DNA from: Bidens hawaiensis
Lineage: Eukaryota > Streptophyta > Magnoliopsida > Asterales > Asteraceae
Length of the DNA stretch: 64,000 nt
Direction: 5' to 3'
Assembly (NCBI GenBank): GCA_021521415.1
Contig: JAIQDT010001124.1
Location: 372,001 to 436,000 of the forward strand
Positions within the stretch are counted from its first letter, which is position 1. The number at the start of each line of letters is the position of its first letter. The notes beneath the pieces were generated by a model. That model did not search any database. It was not told where the DNA came from and saw only the letters and a list, made by a program, of their open reading frames with translations. Below are positions 22,827-34,449 of this stretch, one piece after another. A program made the translations under genes and the position numbers.

Positions 22827-25800
22827 TTACTCGGGATTGATCATCCCGTTCAGCTCAATTAGGTTTTGAAATCTGGATTTATCAAACGCTTTTGTAAATA
22901 AATCAGCGAAATTTTCTAGCGTATCGACCTTTTCGACCTTAATCAGTTTCTTCTCAGCACAATCCCGTATGAAATGATGACGAATGTCAATATGTTTAGT
23001 TTTACTATGTTTCACGGGATTGTTAATTACTGAGATGGCAGCAGTGTTATCAATTAAAATAGGAGTGAGTAAGAAATTCAGACCATAGTCGCGCAATTGT
23101 TGCTGAATCCACAAAACCTGAGAGCAGCAGTTGGATGCTGCCATATATTCAGCTTCGCACGTTGAGATTGCGACTGATGTCTGTTTCTTGCACTGCCATG
23201 AAACCAATCTTCCACCGAGAAACTGACATCCTCCTGTTGTCGACTTCCGACTCTGATTGCATCCTCCATAATCAGAATCCGTATAAGCAACCAGTTCCAC
23301 GTCTCCTCCCTTCGGGTACCACAACCCTAGCTTCGGCTTGCCTTTGAGATACCGCATAATCCTCTTCACACCCTTCATGTGAGATTCCTTTGGGTTTGCC
23401 TGAAAACGAGCACAAAGACAAACAGAAAACATTATATCAGGCCTAGAAGCAGTCAAATACATCATAGAACCTATTATAGCCCGATACTGAGTTGGGTCCA
23501 CATCTGCGTCACCGTCTACTTCAGCTCCCAACTTGTGGTTGACGCAAATTGGAGTGTCAAATGGAGAACAGTCCTCCATCTTGAAGCGCTTGAGGACATC
23601 ATGAACATATTTTGTTTGATGAATGAACATCCCATCCTTCTTTTGATCAACCTGCAAACCTAAAAAGAACGTTAGTTCACCCATGGCACTCATCTCAAAT
23701 CTTTTCTTCATGACGGCTTCAAATTCCTGACACATGGAGACTCTTGATGCAGCAAATATGATGTCATCCACGTAGACTTGAACTAGCAGGAAGTCACTTC
23801 CATCTCTCTTCACAAACAGTGTGCTGTCAATCAAACCCCTTTCAAAACCATTCTCTAGCAAGTAGTCCGATAACGTTGAATACCAGGCACGAGGTGCCTG
23901 ATGTAATCCATACAGCGCCTTGCTCAACTTGTATACATGATCAGGAAAGTCTGGGTCAGGAAAACCCGGAGGTTGCTCAACATACACAACCTCATCAACT
24001 TTCCCATTGAGGAACGCACTCTTCACGTCCAACTGAAACACTTTCATCTTCTTGAAAGCAGCAAACGCCAAAAACAATCTTATCGCTTCCAACCTGGCTA
24101 CCGGAGCGAACACCTCATTATAATCTATCCCCTCTTGCTGATTGAAACCTTTAACGACCAGTCTCGCCTTGTTTCTTATAATAATCCCCTTTTCATCTCT
24201 CTTACACTTAAACACCCATTTTGTGCCTATCGCATGCACATTCCTTGGTTTTTCAACCAAAGTCCAAACTTCCATCTTCTTAAATTGAGCCAATTCTTCT
24301 TGCATGGTCTCGACCCACGAGCTGTCCTTAAGAGCCATTTGATAATTTTTTGGTTCAATCTGGCTAATAAAGCATGAGTACAAACATTCGTTCATTATAC
24401 CCGTTTCCTTAATGCTTGTATAAACACAGGTGTGCTGATTCAAGCTACTTCTGGTTTGTACACCGGAGGACACATCACCTAGAACATTCTCCAAAGGGTG
24501 ATTTATGTGAATTCTCGTGGTCGGAACAGCACCGACATGCAAATTATCTTCTAAATTAGTAGAGAGGTCATCAATGGTTGTTTCTGGCTGAGAGTGAAAT
24601 GGATTGATAAACTCTTCTTCAGGAGAGACAGCAGGGGAATCGATAGAATTTGATGAGGAAGGTTGACTATCATCAAATAGCTGTCTATGTGCCAAATTTT
24701 CCTCCTCATCTAGAATCATCTTCGTAGCAACACGTTCTTCTTCTTCTTCTGTACAAAACAAATCAGGTATGTTAAAAGACTTGAAGAGCCTATCATAGTC
24801 GAAAATCCCAGGAGGTCCGATGCTCGGTCTTGGCGATCTGTAACTCGTAATGTCGGTGTTACATACCACCTCAACCTTGCCGTTCGTTGTATTAAAGACA
24901 CGCCTGTTGGGAGTCCCAACTTCATAGCCGACCAAGATTCCTTCAGCGGCTGCTTCACCAAACTTTGAATGTGCCTTTAAAATTGAACACGGGGACCCGA
25001 ATGCTTCAAGTCCACACAAATTGGGCTTTCTCCCATGCATAAGCTCGTAGCATGTTTTATTAAGTCTTTTTACCGTTAAAACTCTATTCAGTACATAGCA
25101 AGCTGTAGAAACAGCTTCAGCCCAGAACACCACCGGAAGCTTCGAATCAGCCAGCATAGTCCTGGCTCCTTCAATTAAAGTTCTATTCTTCCTTTAAGCC
25201 ACTCCATTCTGTTGCGGAGTATACGGAGCGCTGAATTGGTGTTCAATCCCTCTTGACAGACAGAAGATCTCCATTTCAAAATTTTTAAACTCGGAACCAT
25301 TGTCACTTCTGATGAACTTCACTCGTTTATCCATAATGTTCTCAACTTTGGTAATCAGATTCTTCACCATTTGAGCCGTTTCGTCCTTTGATTTCAGGAA
25401 GTATACCCACGAGTATCGTGAGTAGTCATCAGTGATCACCAAGCAATAAGTTGTACCACCTAGACTTCTTACATTCACAGGACCGAAGAGATCCATGTGA
25501 AGCAGCTCTAGTGTACTGGCAATTGAGTTTACTTTCTTGGTGAGATAGGACTTCTTGTGCTGCTTTCCCTTTTTGCATGCAAGACATTTGTCTTCAAAAT
25601 TGAAACTTTTTAAGGGAACACCCAACACAAGCCCATGTCTGACAATATGGTTCATCTTCCGAAGATGAATGTGCCCCATTCTCCTGTGCCACAGTTCAGA
25701 TTCCGATTCGCTTGCTTTCGTCAAAAGACACGATTCTTCCGTTGACATTTCAGTTGAACTTAAATCCATCATATACGTATTTCGATCACGTGGAGCCTTC

Positions 25801-26144
25801 ATTACTATCCACTCCTCTGGTATTTGAAAACCAGGCTTCAACACAATCGCATCAGTCTTCGTGAAGTGTACGGTATAATCTTTATCACAAATCTGCGACA
25901 CACTCAGCAGATTGTGCTTCAGTTCTTCAACAAAGTTCACATTTTCTAACGTCATCTTCCCGTTAGTTACCGTACCCCTTCCAGTTATTTTGCCTCCACT
26001 CTCACCGGAAAAACTGACCCTTGCTCCTTGAACAGGTTTTAAATCTTGTAACAAATCCTTGTTACCAGTCATGTGCCGGGAACAGCCGCTGTCCACAACC
26101 CAAAGATTCTTGGACGCCCTGTTCAACTGTTCCTGCACAAACAA
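22827..26144 (-). pseudogene. Copia pol: protease, integrase, reverse transcriptase, RNase H
   Basis: In copia order. Protease: LWVVDSGCSRHMTGN near 26100. GAG-pre-integrase HHCC: LWHRRMGHIHLRKMNH with CLACKKGKQHKKS. Integrase core: HMDLFGPV, IRSDNGSEF, and then NGVA followed by a TAA stop (about 25194) before RKNRTLIE. Spacing from the Asp of SDNG to the stop is exactly the D35E spacing, so the nonsense codon replaces the catalytic Glu. The frame continues as one long open stretch from 25157 to 22827: RT with KTRLVVKGF-type N-terminus (NKARLVVKGFNQQEGIDYNE), intact QVYVDDIIF active site, and RNase H with AYTDSDYGG, CEAEYMAAS and KTKHIDIRHHFIRD. The RT-RNase H portion looks undamaged. Confidence 0.93.
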
Positions 26145-26402
26145 AAGAGATTATTAAAATTTGGGGACCCAAGACCTCTTGGTCTTGGGTCGATTAACCT
26201 TCTTAACAGAACTCACACACCTTGGCTGACCAAAGTTAGCATTAGAAAAATTTCCACGAGTCCTAACAGGATACCTCCTTGGAGACTGATAGTGAGGACA
26301 ACCAAACCGACGCACATTAAGAGAATCAAAAGAATGATAGCATTTGGTTTGGTTGTTAGTAGTGTAAAAATGAGATGTGTTTCTTTGAAAACCGGTATTA
26401 TC

Positions 26403-28784
26403 TCACAAATTTGAATGGTTTTCATTTTTAACATTTAAACGATTACCAAAAACCTTAGTCTCAGTTTTCGAGGGCCTCACCTCTCTGAAACGCTGCTTCA
26501 GATGGCAATCAGCAACAAGGTGTCCTGTTTGATTACATCTAAAACAACACCTATATTCAGCTTTCTTTTCAGCAGATGTTTTAGATGTGGAGGCAGTATT
26601 ACCAACCGTACATCTCACATAAGGTGGGACATATGGGTTGAGTGGAGTACTCCTTTTAGTTGATTTAACTTTTTCTCCACTAGTGGGTAATACTTCCTTC
26701 TCTTTTGTCTTACCCGACTCGGATGACTTATCCGAATCAGATGAGACTGGACTTGAAATAGAAATTTTAACTTTTGAGACAGGCGAACATGTTTCGCCTT
26801 TACTAACTTCCGGTACTTTACCAGTTTCCTTAGCAGGACCTGTCTGATCAGCTACAAAATTAACAGATTCATGAACACTAGGATTGAAAGTATAATTATG
26901 GTTATAAGGTGGTGGAACCTCATGGTAACCAATTCCTCCCCTTTTAGGTGAGGAACCTTGATCACTAACGAGGTGATCAAGAATAGCAGAGGAATTCCGG
27001 AATTGCTCCAGTTTCCTATTTAGTTCCACCACTTTTACCTGGTGATCAGCAACCTGTTTTTCTTTCTCAGCGATTAACTTGGTTTTCTCTTCTAAAACCT
27101 CGTAGCTTAGATCGATCACATCAATTTTTTCAGCTAATTTTGTTTTTAAACTTTTAACGTCTTTTTCACAAGCTTTAATTTTTATTTTATAATTATTTTC
27201 TCTTGTCTTTGTGAAGTGATGATCTTCTTTCAAGGTTTTAAATTCGGCATCCAACTTAACATATTGATCAGTAATTGTAGCAAGCTGTTCAGACAAGTTC
27301 TCACATTTAGTACAGATAGGTTTAGTACATACCTCGGAGTTCCGGTCATCAGCCATGAAAGCTTTTTCATTCTCAGCAGCTCTCATACATTCTTCAGCTG
27401 CAACCTTCGCCATGTGTGCCTGCTCAAAGTGTTCTCCAGAGAACATGTTTCAGTTGTATTCACCAGCATCAGACATCATGGCATTATTCCCATTGTTATT
27501 TCCACTTTGCTGTGTAGTCCTCCCTTGACTACGTTCTACCCGTGCATTAGTGCACTCCTTTGCAATGTGTCCATTTTGTTGACAATTGTAACACCTCACC
27601 CTTGACTTATCAAATCCTGGCTTTCCACCTACGAACTTTCTGCCAGTCTTCTTCATGAAACGCTTCACTCTTCTGACTATCATCGCCATCTGCCACTGCA
27701 GATCCATCTCCTCCAGATCATCAGGATCGATCTGGTCATAGTCTTCTTCCAAAGCTGCAGGGTCCACAATCTTCCCTTGTATGTAGTTCTCGTAAGAAGC
27801 AATAAAAGATGCATAGAGTGCAAACTGCTCTTTAGCAGATTTGACACTCATTGGCATCTTAGTGTAGTTATTGCTTGATGCACTGGGAGAGAAACTACTC
27901 TTGGATGCTTGAGGTTTCGAAGCACTTGATCCTCCAGCAACAAAGCAAACATCACCGTTCATGTTTACTGACACATTTCCTTCATGAGAAGAGTTAGAAC
28001 CTGACTCTCCTTTGGAGTAGTAAGTAGCAGATTCAGACTTCGAACTTGAGCCTGAGTTAACTTTGGCACCATACATACCAGGGTCTTGAACCTGATCAGT
28101 TGGTGTCTCTTTACGAACCATATTAAGCTCAAAGGTTCTGAGCTTGTTTACTGCCGTCTCCAAGTCAAAATTAGGAAAGTCTTAGTCTTCCCTCATTAGA
28201 ACAGTGTACATTTCCCACTTCGGTGGGAGAGCATCGAGAAGCTTCTCAACTATTTCCTCCTCTCTGTAAGCAATAGAATAGTTGTTCAGCTCTGTCATTA
28301 AATGATAATATCGGGTGATAATATCATCGAGCGATTCGTTCTTCAAATACTTGAAGACAGAGAACTGAGTCTTTAACAGCTTAATCTTCGAAGCACGAAT
28401 ACCCACGTTCCCTTCGAATCTATTCTCAAGAGCATCCCAAAGCTCTCGTGCAGAAGTGTACTTTTGGAATGTATGGAGAATCTCTTGAGGAAGAGCCATA
28501 GTAATTGCAGCATGGGCCTTGCTCTCGGCCTCATACATCTTCTTCTCTTCTTCCTCCATCTTGCTGTACTTCTTTATCACATCCCGACCTTCGTATTCCA
28601 TTGTCGGTGGAATATATCCATCCTGGATGCACACCCACATCTTTGCATCCTGGTATTTAATATACTGAATGAATCTATCTTTCCACGCTACGAAGTCTGT
28701 TCCTTTCATCAACCTTGGGGCCTTAGTAGCCGACCCCGCTTCTACTTCCATTTTGACTAACTCTGAGATGTTAATCGGCGACAT
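26403..28784 (-). pseudogene. Copia gag with two zinc knuckles, interrupted by stops
   Basis: MSPINISELVKMEVEAGS at 28784 starts a copia gag (LMKGTDFVAWKDRFIQYIK; ARELWDALENRFEG; FSVFKYLKNESLDDIITRYY). An in-frame TAA follows VLMRED at about 28182; the same frame goes on to 27450 with zinc knuckle CYNCQQNGHIAKEC. A TGA there (EYN stop NMFSGEHF) is followed in frame by a coiled-coil-rich segment (27446-26403) with a second knuckle CFRCNQTGHLVADC. Two separate CCHC knuckles about 250 residues apart are unusual for a simple copia gag. A further stop at 26403 and more between it and the protease show the polyprotein cannot be made as one chain. Confidence 0.9.
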
Positions 28785-29280
28785 CTTCTCGAAAAAACGA
28801 AAAACCCGAAAAAATCAAAAATTCTTCCAAACAGTATTATAGGCGAAGTTAAGGATAACTTCGCTTAAGTGTTAACTTCGCTGGAAAAACCTTAAATTCG
28901 CGTGACTTGGCGAAGTTGAGAATAACTTCGCTTAAGATAAGCGAACTTAGGAGGTAAGCGAAGTTGAGGATAACTTCGCTTAGGCGAACTTATGAGGTAG
29001 GCGAAGTTGTGGATAACTTCGCTCAACCTTATATCTTCGCCGAAACCCTACTTCCAGTGACGGCAACTTCGCCTGAAGAACAACAACTTCGCCCGAAGAA
29101 CACTGAAAATATTCAGATCTGTTTTCGACGATTTAGCAGTTTCCGGTCGGTGTAACGGCTTGAATATGACTGTATAAGTTGAGTATAACACAATATCAAC
29201 GAAAACGCGTCCCGCGAATAGGTCAAACGAGACGTTTTCTACACCCGCGTGAAATCCCGAACCACACAATCGAGCCTAAT
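28785..29280 (-). other. Copia 5' leader with dense AACTTCGC words
   Basis: Non-coding leader between PBS and gag. It holds repeated GGCGAAGTT / AACTTCGC words at about 28840-29095, the same word as in the LTR palindromes and the pol-ORF3 spacer. Confidence 0.75.
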
Positions 29281-29292
29281 GCTCTGATACCA
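29281..29292 (-). promoter_or_regulatory. Primer-binding site (initiator tRNA-Met)
   Basis: On the minus strand it reads TGGTATCAGAGC, the initiator-Met PBS, two bases inside the 5' LTR end. It confirms the element's orientation and that 29295-29765 is the 5' LTR. Confidence 0.92.
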
Positions 29293-29294
29293 AA

Positions 29295-29765
29295 TGTAGG
29301 TTCCCGGACGGATCTTACACGGGATATCGTTATCTACGCAGGTGCGGAATCCCTGCGTGGGTAGATACGAGTGTAGAATACTAATAACAAACACACGCGA
29401 TACAAACGAACACGTTATGTAATATAACTTGTAACACGTCTATTACAGACTCTCGACACGTTCACTCGAACTACTGGATTACACGTGAATAAACAAAACA
29501 CTAACTGACCAACTCACTTCTCGTAAACCCGTAGGTTACTTAAATACACGACAACTTCGCCTCAGGCGAAGTTGTCAGTAACTTCGCTCGTTGAACAAGT
29601 TCGCTTAGGCGAACTTGTCAACAACTTCGCTTGTTCAACAAGTTCGCCTAAGCGAACTTGTTGATAACATCGCTTACATACATAAACATAAACTTAAACA
29701 TAATTACATTACAGACTCGATATACAAACGCTAGACTATGAACTACTGACATTTATGTACCAACA
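29295..29765 (-). repeat. Copia 5' LTR (outer right)
   Basis: 471 bp with TGTAGGTTCC...TACCAACA ends on the plus strand, followed by TSD ACCGG. It is the sister of the outer left LTR (four differences by eye) and contains the same palindrome cluster (about 29550-29670). Confidence 0.93.
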
Positions 29766-29770
29766 ACCGG

Positions 29771-31471
29771 GAGGCAATTCGACCTTGTATTCAGGTATGT
29801 GTATATTTTTTGTTGTAGTTAAACTTTGTGGGTGTAGTTCACTATAAACCCTCACGAGACCATACTTGTCCACCCGGGCTACCGGGGGGTTCAAAGGGCT
29901 TGTTGCCTACGCTAAATGCAATTGTGATTCCTACGAAAGTGAGTTAGGTCTTTTACCATTTTTTTACTAGTTTAACAAATTTGGTTATGAATTTATTTAA
30001 ACTTGATTGGTAATTTAAAATTAATGGGTTTTGCAAACGGTTTAAAAGACCTATATATTTAACATTTGTGAGAAGCATGCTTCTACATGTTTGAGAGTTT
30101 GCAGATTGCGTCTTGAGAGTTGAAGAGGTAAGTTCACCGAGAGCATCACCGAGGGCACGGGAGTTATATTTTCTATCAGGTGATTTCGTTTTCATAACCT
30201 TCTTTGTTTTATTAGTTTTTGTGTTAAGAGTGTAATTGTATTTGCGTATAATTAGTTACGGCCATCACATTAGGACCGGTTTTTAAAATTTTCTAAGTGA
30301 ATTTTAACCCCGTCACTATTTTAGTTGTTACATTTTAAGACATTGAGGACAATGTTTGCCTCAAGTGTGGGGATGGGGGATAAATTGAAAAATTTAAAGA
30401 GTTTAATGTTCCTTGAATTGAGATTTTTTACATAATAAATGGAAAATGATAGAAAAATCGGAGATTGTTTTTCAAAAATATTATATAATATGAGATAATA
30501 AAAACCGGAACATACTTAATTTAGGATGTGTCGGTAGGCTCATCCTTGAGAATGAAAGGATGGTTTGGTTGTAGACTTATTTGAACCTTTAAAATTCTTG
30601 ATTTTTAGTGGGAAACGCCTTCAGGGTTTTGTTTATTTAGCTAAGCCTATGTAAGGACTAGAATGAAAGATTGGGCCATACTCAAGCCTTTTGTTAGATT
30701 TAATCACCAAAAAGAGATTTTAAAATATGAATAATTATTGTACAATGCTTGGATAGGCTTAACGTTAGAGTATGCTAGATGGCTCGTGATATAAACTTAA
30801 ATAAAAATACTGCTAGTCTAAGTGGTTAACACTTCATAGGCGTATGGTTTTATGGCCTTAAATCTTGTATTGATGGGATGCTCTGGGGTTCGGAGACCAT
30901 GGGTCTGTATGCGGTTTATCATCTGGGTATTCGTAAATTCTAAGTGGATTTACGTATATTAAAAAAAAGCTTAAAAAGAGCAAACCCGCAGTTTATCTTC
31001 CAAATTATAAGTCATTAAACATGATCACTACGTGCTTTAAAAGCACAAATTCACTACTGACTTAATCATACACACTGTTAGTTATATGGGGTCCCATGCT
31101 CACGTCTCATTACCATTAAGAAACGGACCACACGGGACACGCCATATGTAAGTATTACAGATGAATTTGTGCTTACTCACCTATGGTGATGGACATTGGG
31201 GTATTGCTTGATAACGGGGGTATGCCATGTAGTGGGGGACTATTTGCTAGTTAGTTACTTAATTGGACCTTACTCGTATCTAATGGTCATTCTGGTAGAC
31301 TTTGATGCTTAAGTTTAGGTTTTGGTTTGATAAAAATATCCATAATTGTCTTAGCTGTTACATATGGGCTTAAAAGTTGTAAAAAAGTGCAAAATTTTGA
31401 TCGTCTAATTTTAAGGTTTAAGTTAAGTTGGGGTGGTCTGGTTTGGTAAAACCATAATGAAGCATGGTAAG
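29771..31471 (+). other. Athila 3' non-coding region, first part
   Basis: This is the continuation of the Athila element after the copia insertion (GAGGCAATTC onward). A polypurine-like GTGTGGGGATGGGGGATAA lies at about 30368-30386, preceded by GACATTGAGGACAATGT, a motif I associate with Athila-type internal polypurine tracts. No coding sequence is recognisable. Remnants of an env-like or other gene were looked for and not seen. Confidence 0.6.
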
Positions 31472-34026
31472 TGTAACACCCGTTAATTTCCGGTTTAAAT
31501 GAATTAAAGCCTGTAAAGTATGTATAATTCTCGGGGTTCAACCGACCTTTCTCAGAAGCTCTCTCGCCATCCCGGTACGTTATAACATTTATCTTTTCAA
31601 CCAAAATGTTAATTCTTTATAATTGGAGGGACTAGATGTGAAAAATGTTTATAACATAAACAAACCTAACCCTAACCCCTTTCATAGTCCAATCGGCAGC
31701 TCCAACCCCCCCTGCGATTTTCCTTTTTTCGGCCAAGTCGTGAGCGTAAAACATCAATTAAAGGTTAGTCTAACGTCCATGCAAGTCTTTTTCACCATTA
31801 AACCCGTTATCGAACACGTTAGGGTTGAGTTTTGATGATAAAAGTTTGCTGACAGATTCGTATACGTTTATTGTAGGGTCAGTAACGCGATGATAATCCA
31901 TTGTTTTTGATCTATTCTTGATTCCATGATGTTCTACTTTGAGTCTAGTTTCCAGAAATGTATAATATGTAATTTTTGGACGAGATTTGAATGGTTTTTT
32001 ATGAATTTATAAAATCGGGTGTCAAAGCTGATGCGGAATGACGGACTCTGGTCTGTCTTCCCGACATCATAACTCTTTTTCAACAAGTCCAAATTAGTTG
32101 GTTCCACTTCTGGAACTTAATATTTTGAGTTAAGAATCAAACCCAATTGGAATAGTTTAATTTGGTTCGGTAATGAATTTTATAAAAATAAAACCATTTT
32201 GTTGCGCACTGAAATAGCTGCACGTATCTTTCTATGTTGGAGGAATTTTTATAATTTTTGTGTCCACTAGAAAAATATAATAAAAATATTTTTATAAACC
32301 TAAGACATTTATTAAAGTTTGGTAAAAATTTAATAATTTATTTCAAAGGTTATCCTATGTAATTAAATGCATCTTCGCATGCTAAAATCTGCACGTTTTA
32401 CTTGTTATTGATTGATAGGTTCGTTTTAGGCTTAACCGGTGGATGTTCAATTGTGTTCTTGTAGAGGCTGTTTGAAGTGAGTTTTTGCACCACAATCCTC
32501 CTAGGTATGTCCCGTATATCATACCTAAAAATCATGTTCATTGGTGTTCGTTAGATTGGTCAACTAGTTGTAGCTTGATTGTTAGTGTTCGGTTGACTAG
32601 AATTGTAGTTTGTTGCGTTTAACGCGAGGGTGGAAGTGATTAACGACCAATTCAGCTCGGGGGAACTTGGTTTGATGTACGGACTGTTGAAAAATTATTT
32701 TTATAAGTTATGGGGCTGAATTGGTTGTCGGTTACTCCAACGGGTCGATACAACGCGCAATTGCGTTTATTGAGTAGTTGGTGCGTCGTAGTTGCGAGTT
32801 ACCGACCCATTTGACTCGTGTAGCGTCGTGTGGACTTGTTGGCCGTGATTTTATCATAGTGGGTCCACACGGTGCTGAGTTGGATGTTAACGGCCTAAAC
32901 GACTCTTAAACGCGCGTATTGGTATCACCTAGTGCTTCCGGGGGTAATTTGGGAATTCTTTATTCCCGGGAGTATCTAAGGGTCGTATTGGTGAATGTGA
33001 GGCCTCGGGGGCTGTTTTGATTTAGTTTGATGAGGTCGAGGCTTTAGGTGACCCGAACCCCGTTAGAACGTCTCATAGGATAAACGAGTCATCTTGATGT
33101 CATTAGTCTTGATTGAATGTAAACCGGCAGGTGTTTGAGTTTTGGGATTACTTAGGGATTCTCTAGCTCGTGGTGAATCCGTGTCTCGTGTCAGGTGAGT
33201 TCATGATGCCCCTTTTAACTCCTTTTAAGTTTTCGGCTAGCATGCACACCTAAACGATTTTTCTTGATGAAACATTAAAACTATTTTATATAGGCTTGCT
33301 CGTATATGGTAGGCCTTGGGATGTTATAGTATGTATGTATATATATTATTGTATGGCCAATATTTGGCGATGTTGTAGTCGTTGTCGACTACGGATGTTA
33401 CGTATGCCTACTTTGTGTTTGCATACGTTGATGAGATGTTACGTGTTTGGGTTCTACGTTTGCTCGACCCTGATGTTATTACTTGGATGTTATATATATA
33501 TGTATATACATATATATTTATATATAGGGATGCACTTATAAAGATGTTTGTATGTATGTATGTATGTATATGTATATACATAAGGATGATTATTTATCAA
33601 AGATGATGGCCTAACTGATGTATCCCTTTTATAGTTTAAAACCTTTGGAATGACTATTATGATTATTAATATTGATGTTATTTATTAAAACTTGAACTCA
33701 CTCAGCTCAAGCTAACTTTGTGTGCATGTTAGTGTGAGTTTCAGGTTAGGAGGTGGATGCATTGCCGCTTGGACGTGCACGAAGCTACCTGGACGGTGGA
33801 GAGCATACTTAGTCGGATGTTTCAATAATAATAAACGTTTTCTTTTTAAACATTTATTTAAATACATTTAAATTGGTTTTGAGAACTTATTTTATTACTT
33901 ATGTTTTCCGCTGAATTATACTCTGAAATGGTTTTCGAAATGAAATGAATTGTTTTGGGTTTAAGAATTTTGTAAGTTTCGTGTATGATCACCAACTGTA
34001 GGATTCCTGGGATTCGGGGTCTTACA
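31472..34026 (+). repeat. 5' LTR of the chromovirus-like element
   Basis: TGTAACACCCG...CTTACA, 2555 bp, colinear with the 3' LTR. It contains a TA-rich microsatellite at about 33487-33530 and a (TATG)n tract near 33547-33570, which differ in length between the two LTRs. Confidence 0.92.
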
Positions 34027-34029
34027 AGT

Positions 34030-34041
34030 TGGTATCAGAGC
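34030..34041 (+). promoter_or_regulatory. Primer-binding site (initiator tRNA-Met)
   Basis: TGGTATCAGAGC lies three bases after the 5' LTR, the standard chromovirus PBS. Confidence 0.92.
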
Positions 34042-34449
34042 CATGGTTCTAGGGATCCGAGTATCCCCGAATGCTTGTACTCGAACTGTAAGTGAAAAGA
34101 CTAGTATGCCCACCGCGAGTAGCTGCACGCCAAGAGGTAACTTTAAATTGTTTAGTCATTCCTTTGAATTTTAAAGTTCCAGCATGTGATTAATTGTTTA
34201 AGTGTTAGATAGAATGCTAATGTGGTTAGGGGCATGGGGAGCTTAGGACGGGCCGGTGAAGTAAATGACTAATAACACTTGATCAACGTTATTAGCATTT
34301 TACCCTTACCTTCCATGTTCTAAATACCACTTGTGTCTGACTATGTTAGGGTTCCGTCTTTGTAGGGATAGGATTTGGCTAACTCTCGAGTCATTAGCGT
34401 TAAAGTTCATCTTATTCCCTAAATTCTCCTGTTCGTTTCCCATCCTCTC

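Larger units (their letters stand above)
15767..29765 (-). mobile_element. Ty1/copia element with three LTRs and an extra ORF after pol
   Basis: Outer LTRs at 15767-16237 and 29295-29765 (471 bp each, four differences by eye) are flanked by the TSD ACCGG (15762-15766 and 29766-29770). Element order on the minus strand is LTR, initiator-Met PBS, gag with zinc knuckles, protease, integrase, RT, RNase H (copia order), a 2.1-kb spacer, an extra ORF, a polypurine tract and LTR. A further LTR at 17421-17883 is followed by a second copy of the last 1.18 kb of internal sequence. The 14-kb size, gag type and extra ORF in the env position suggest the SIRE/Maximus group, but the lineage is inference. 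The outer LTR similarity indicates a young insertion, although stops break gag and pol. Confidence 0.92.
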
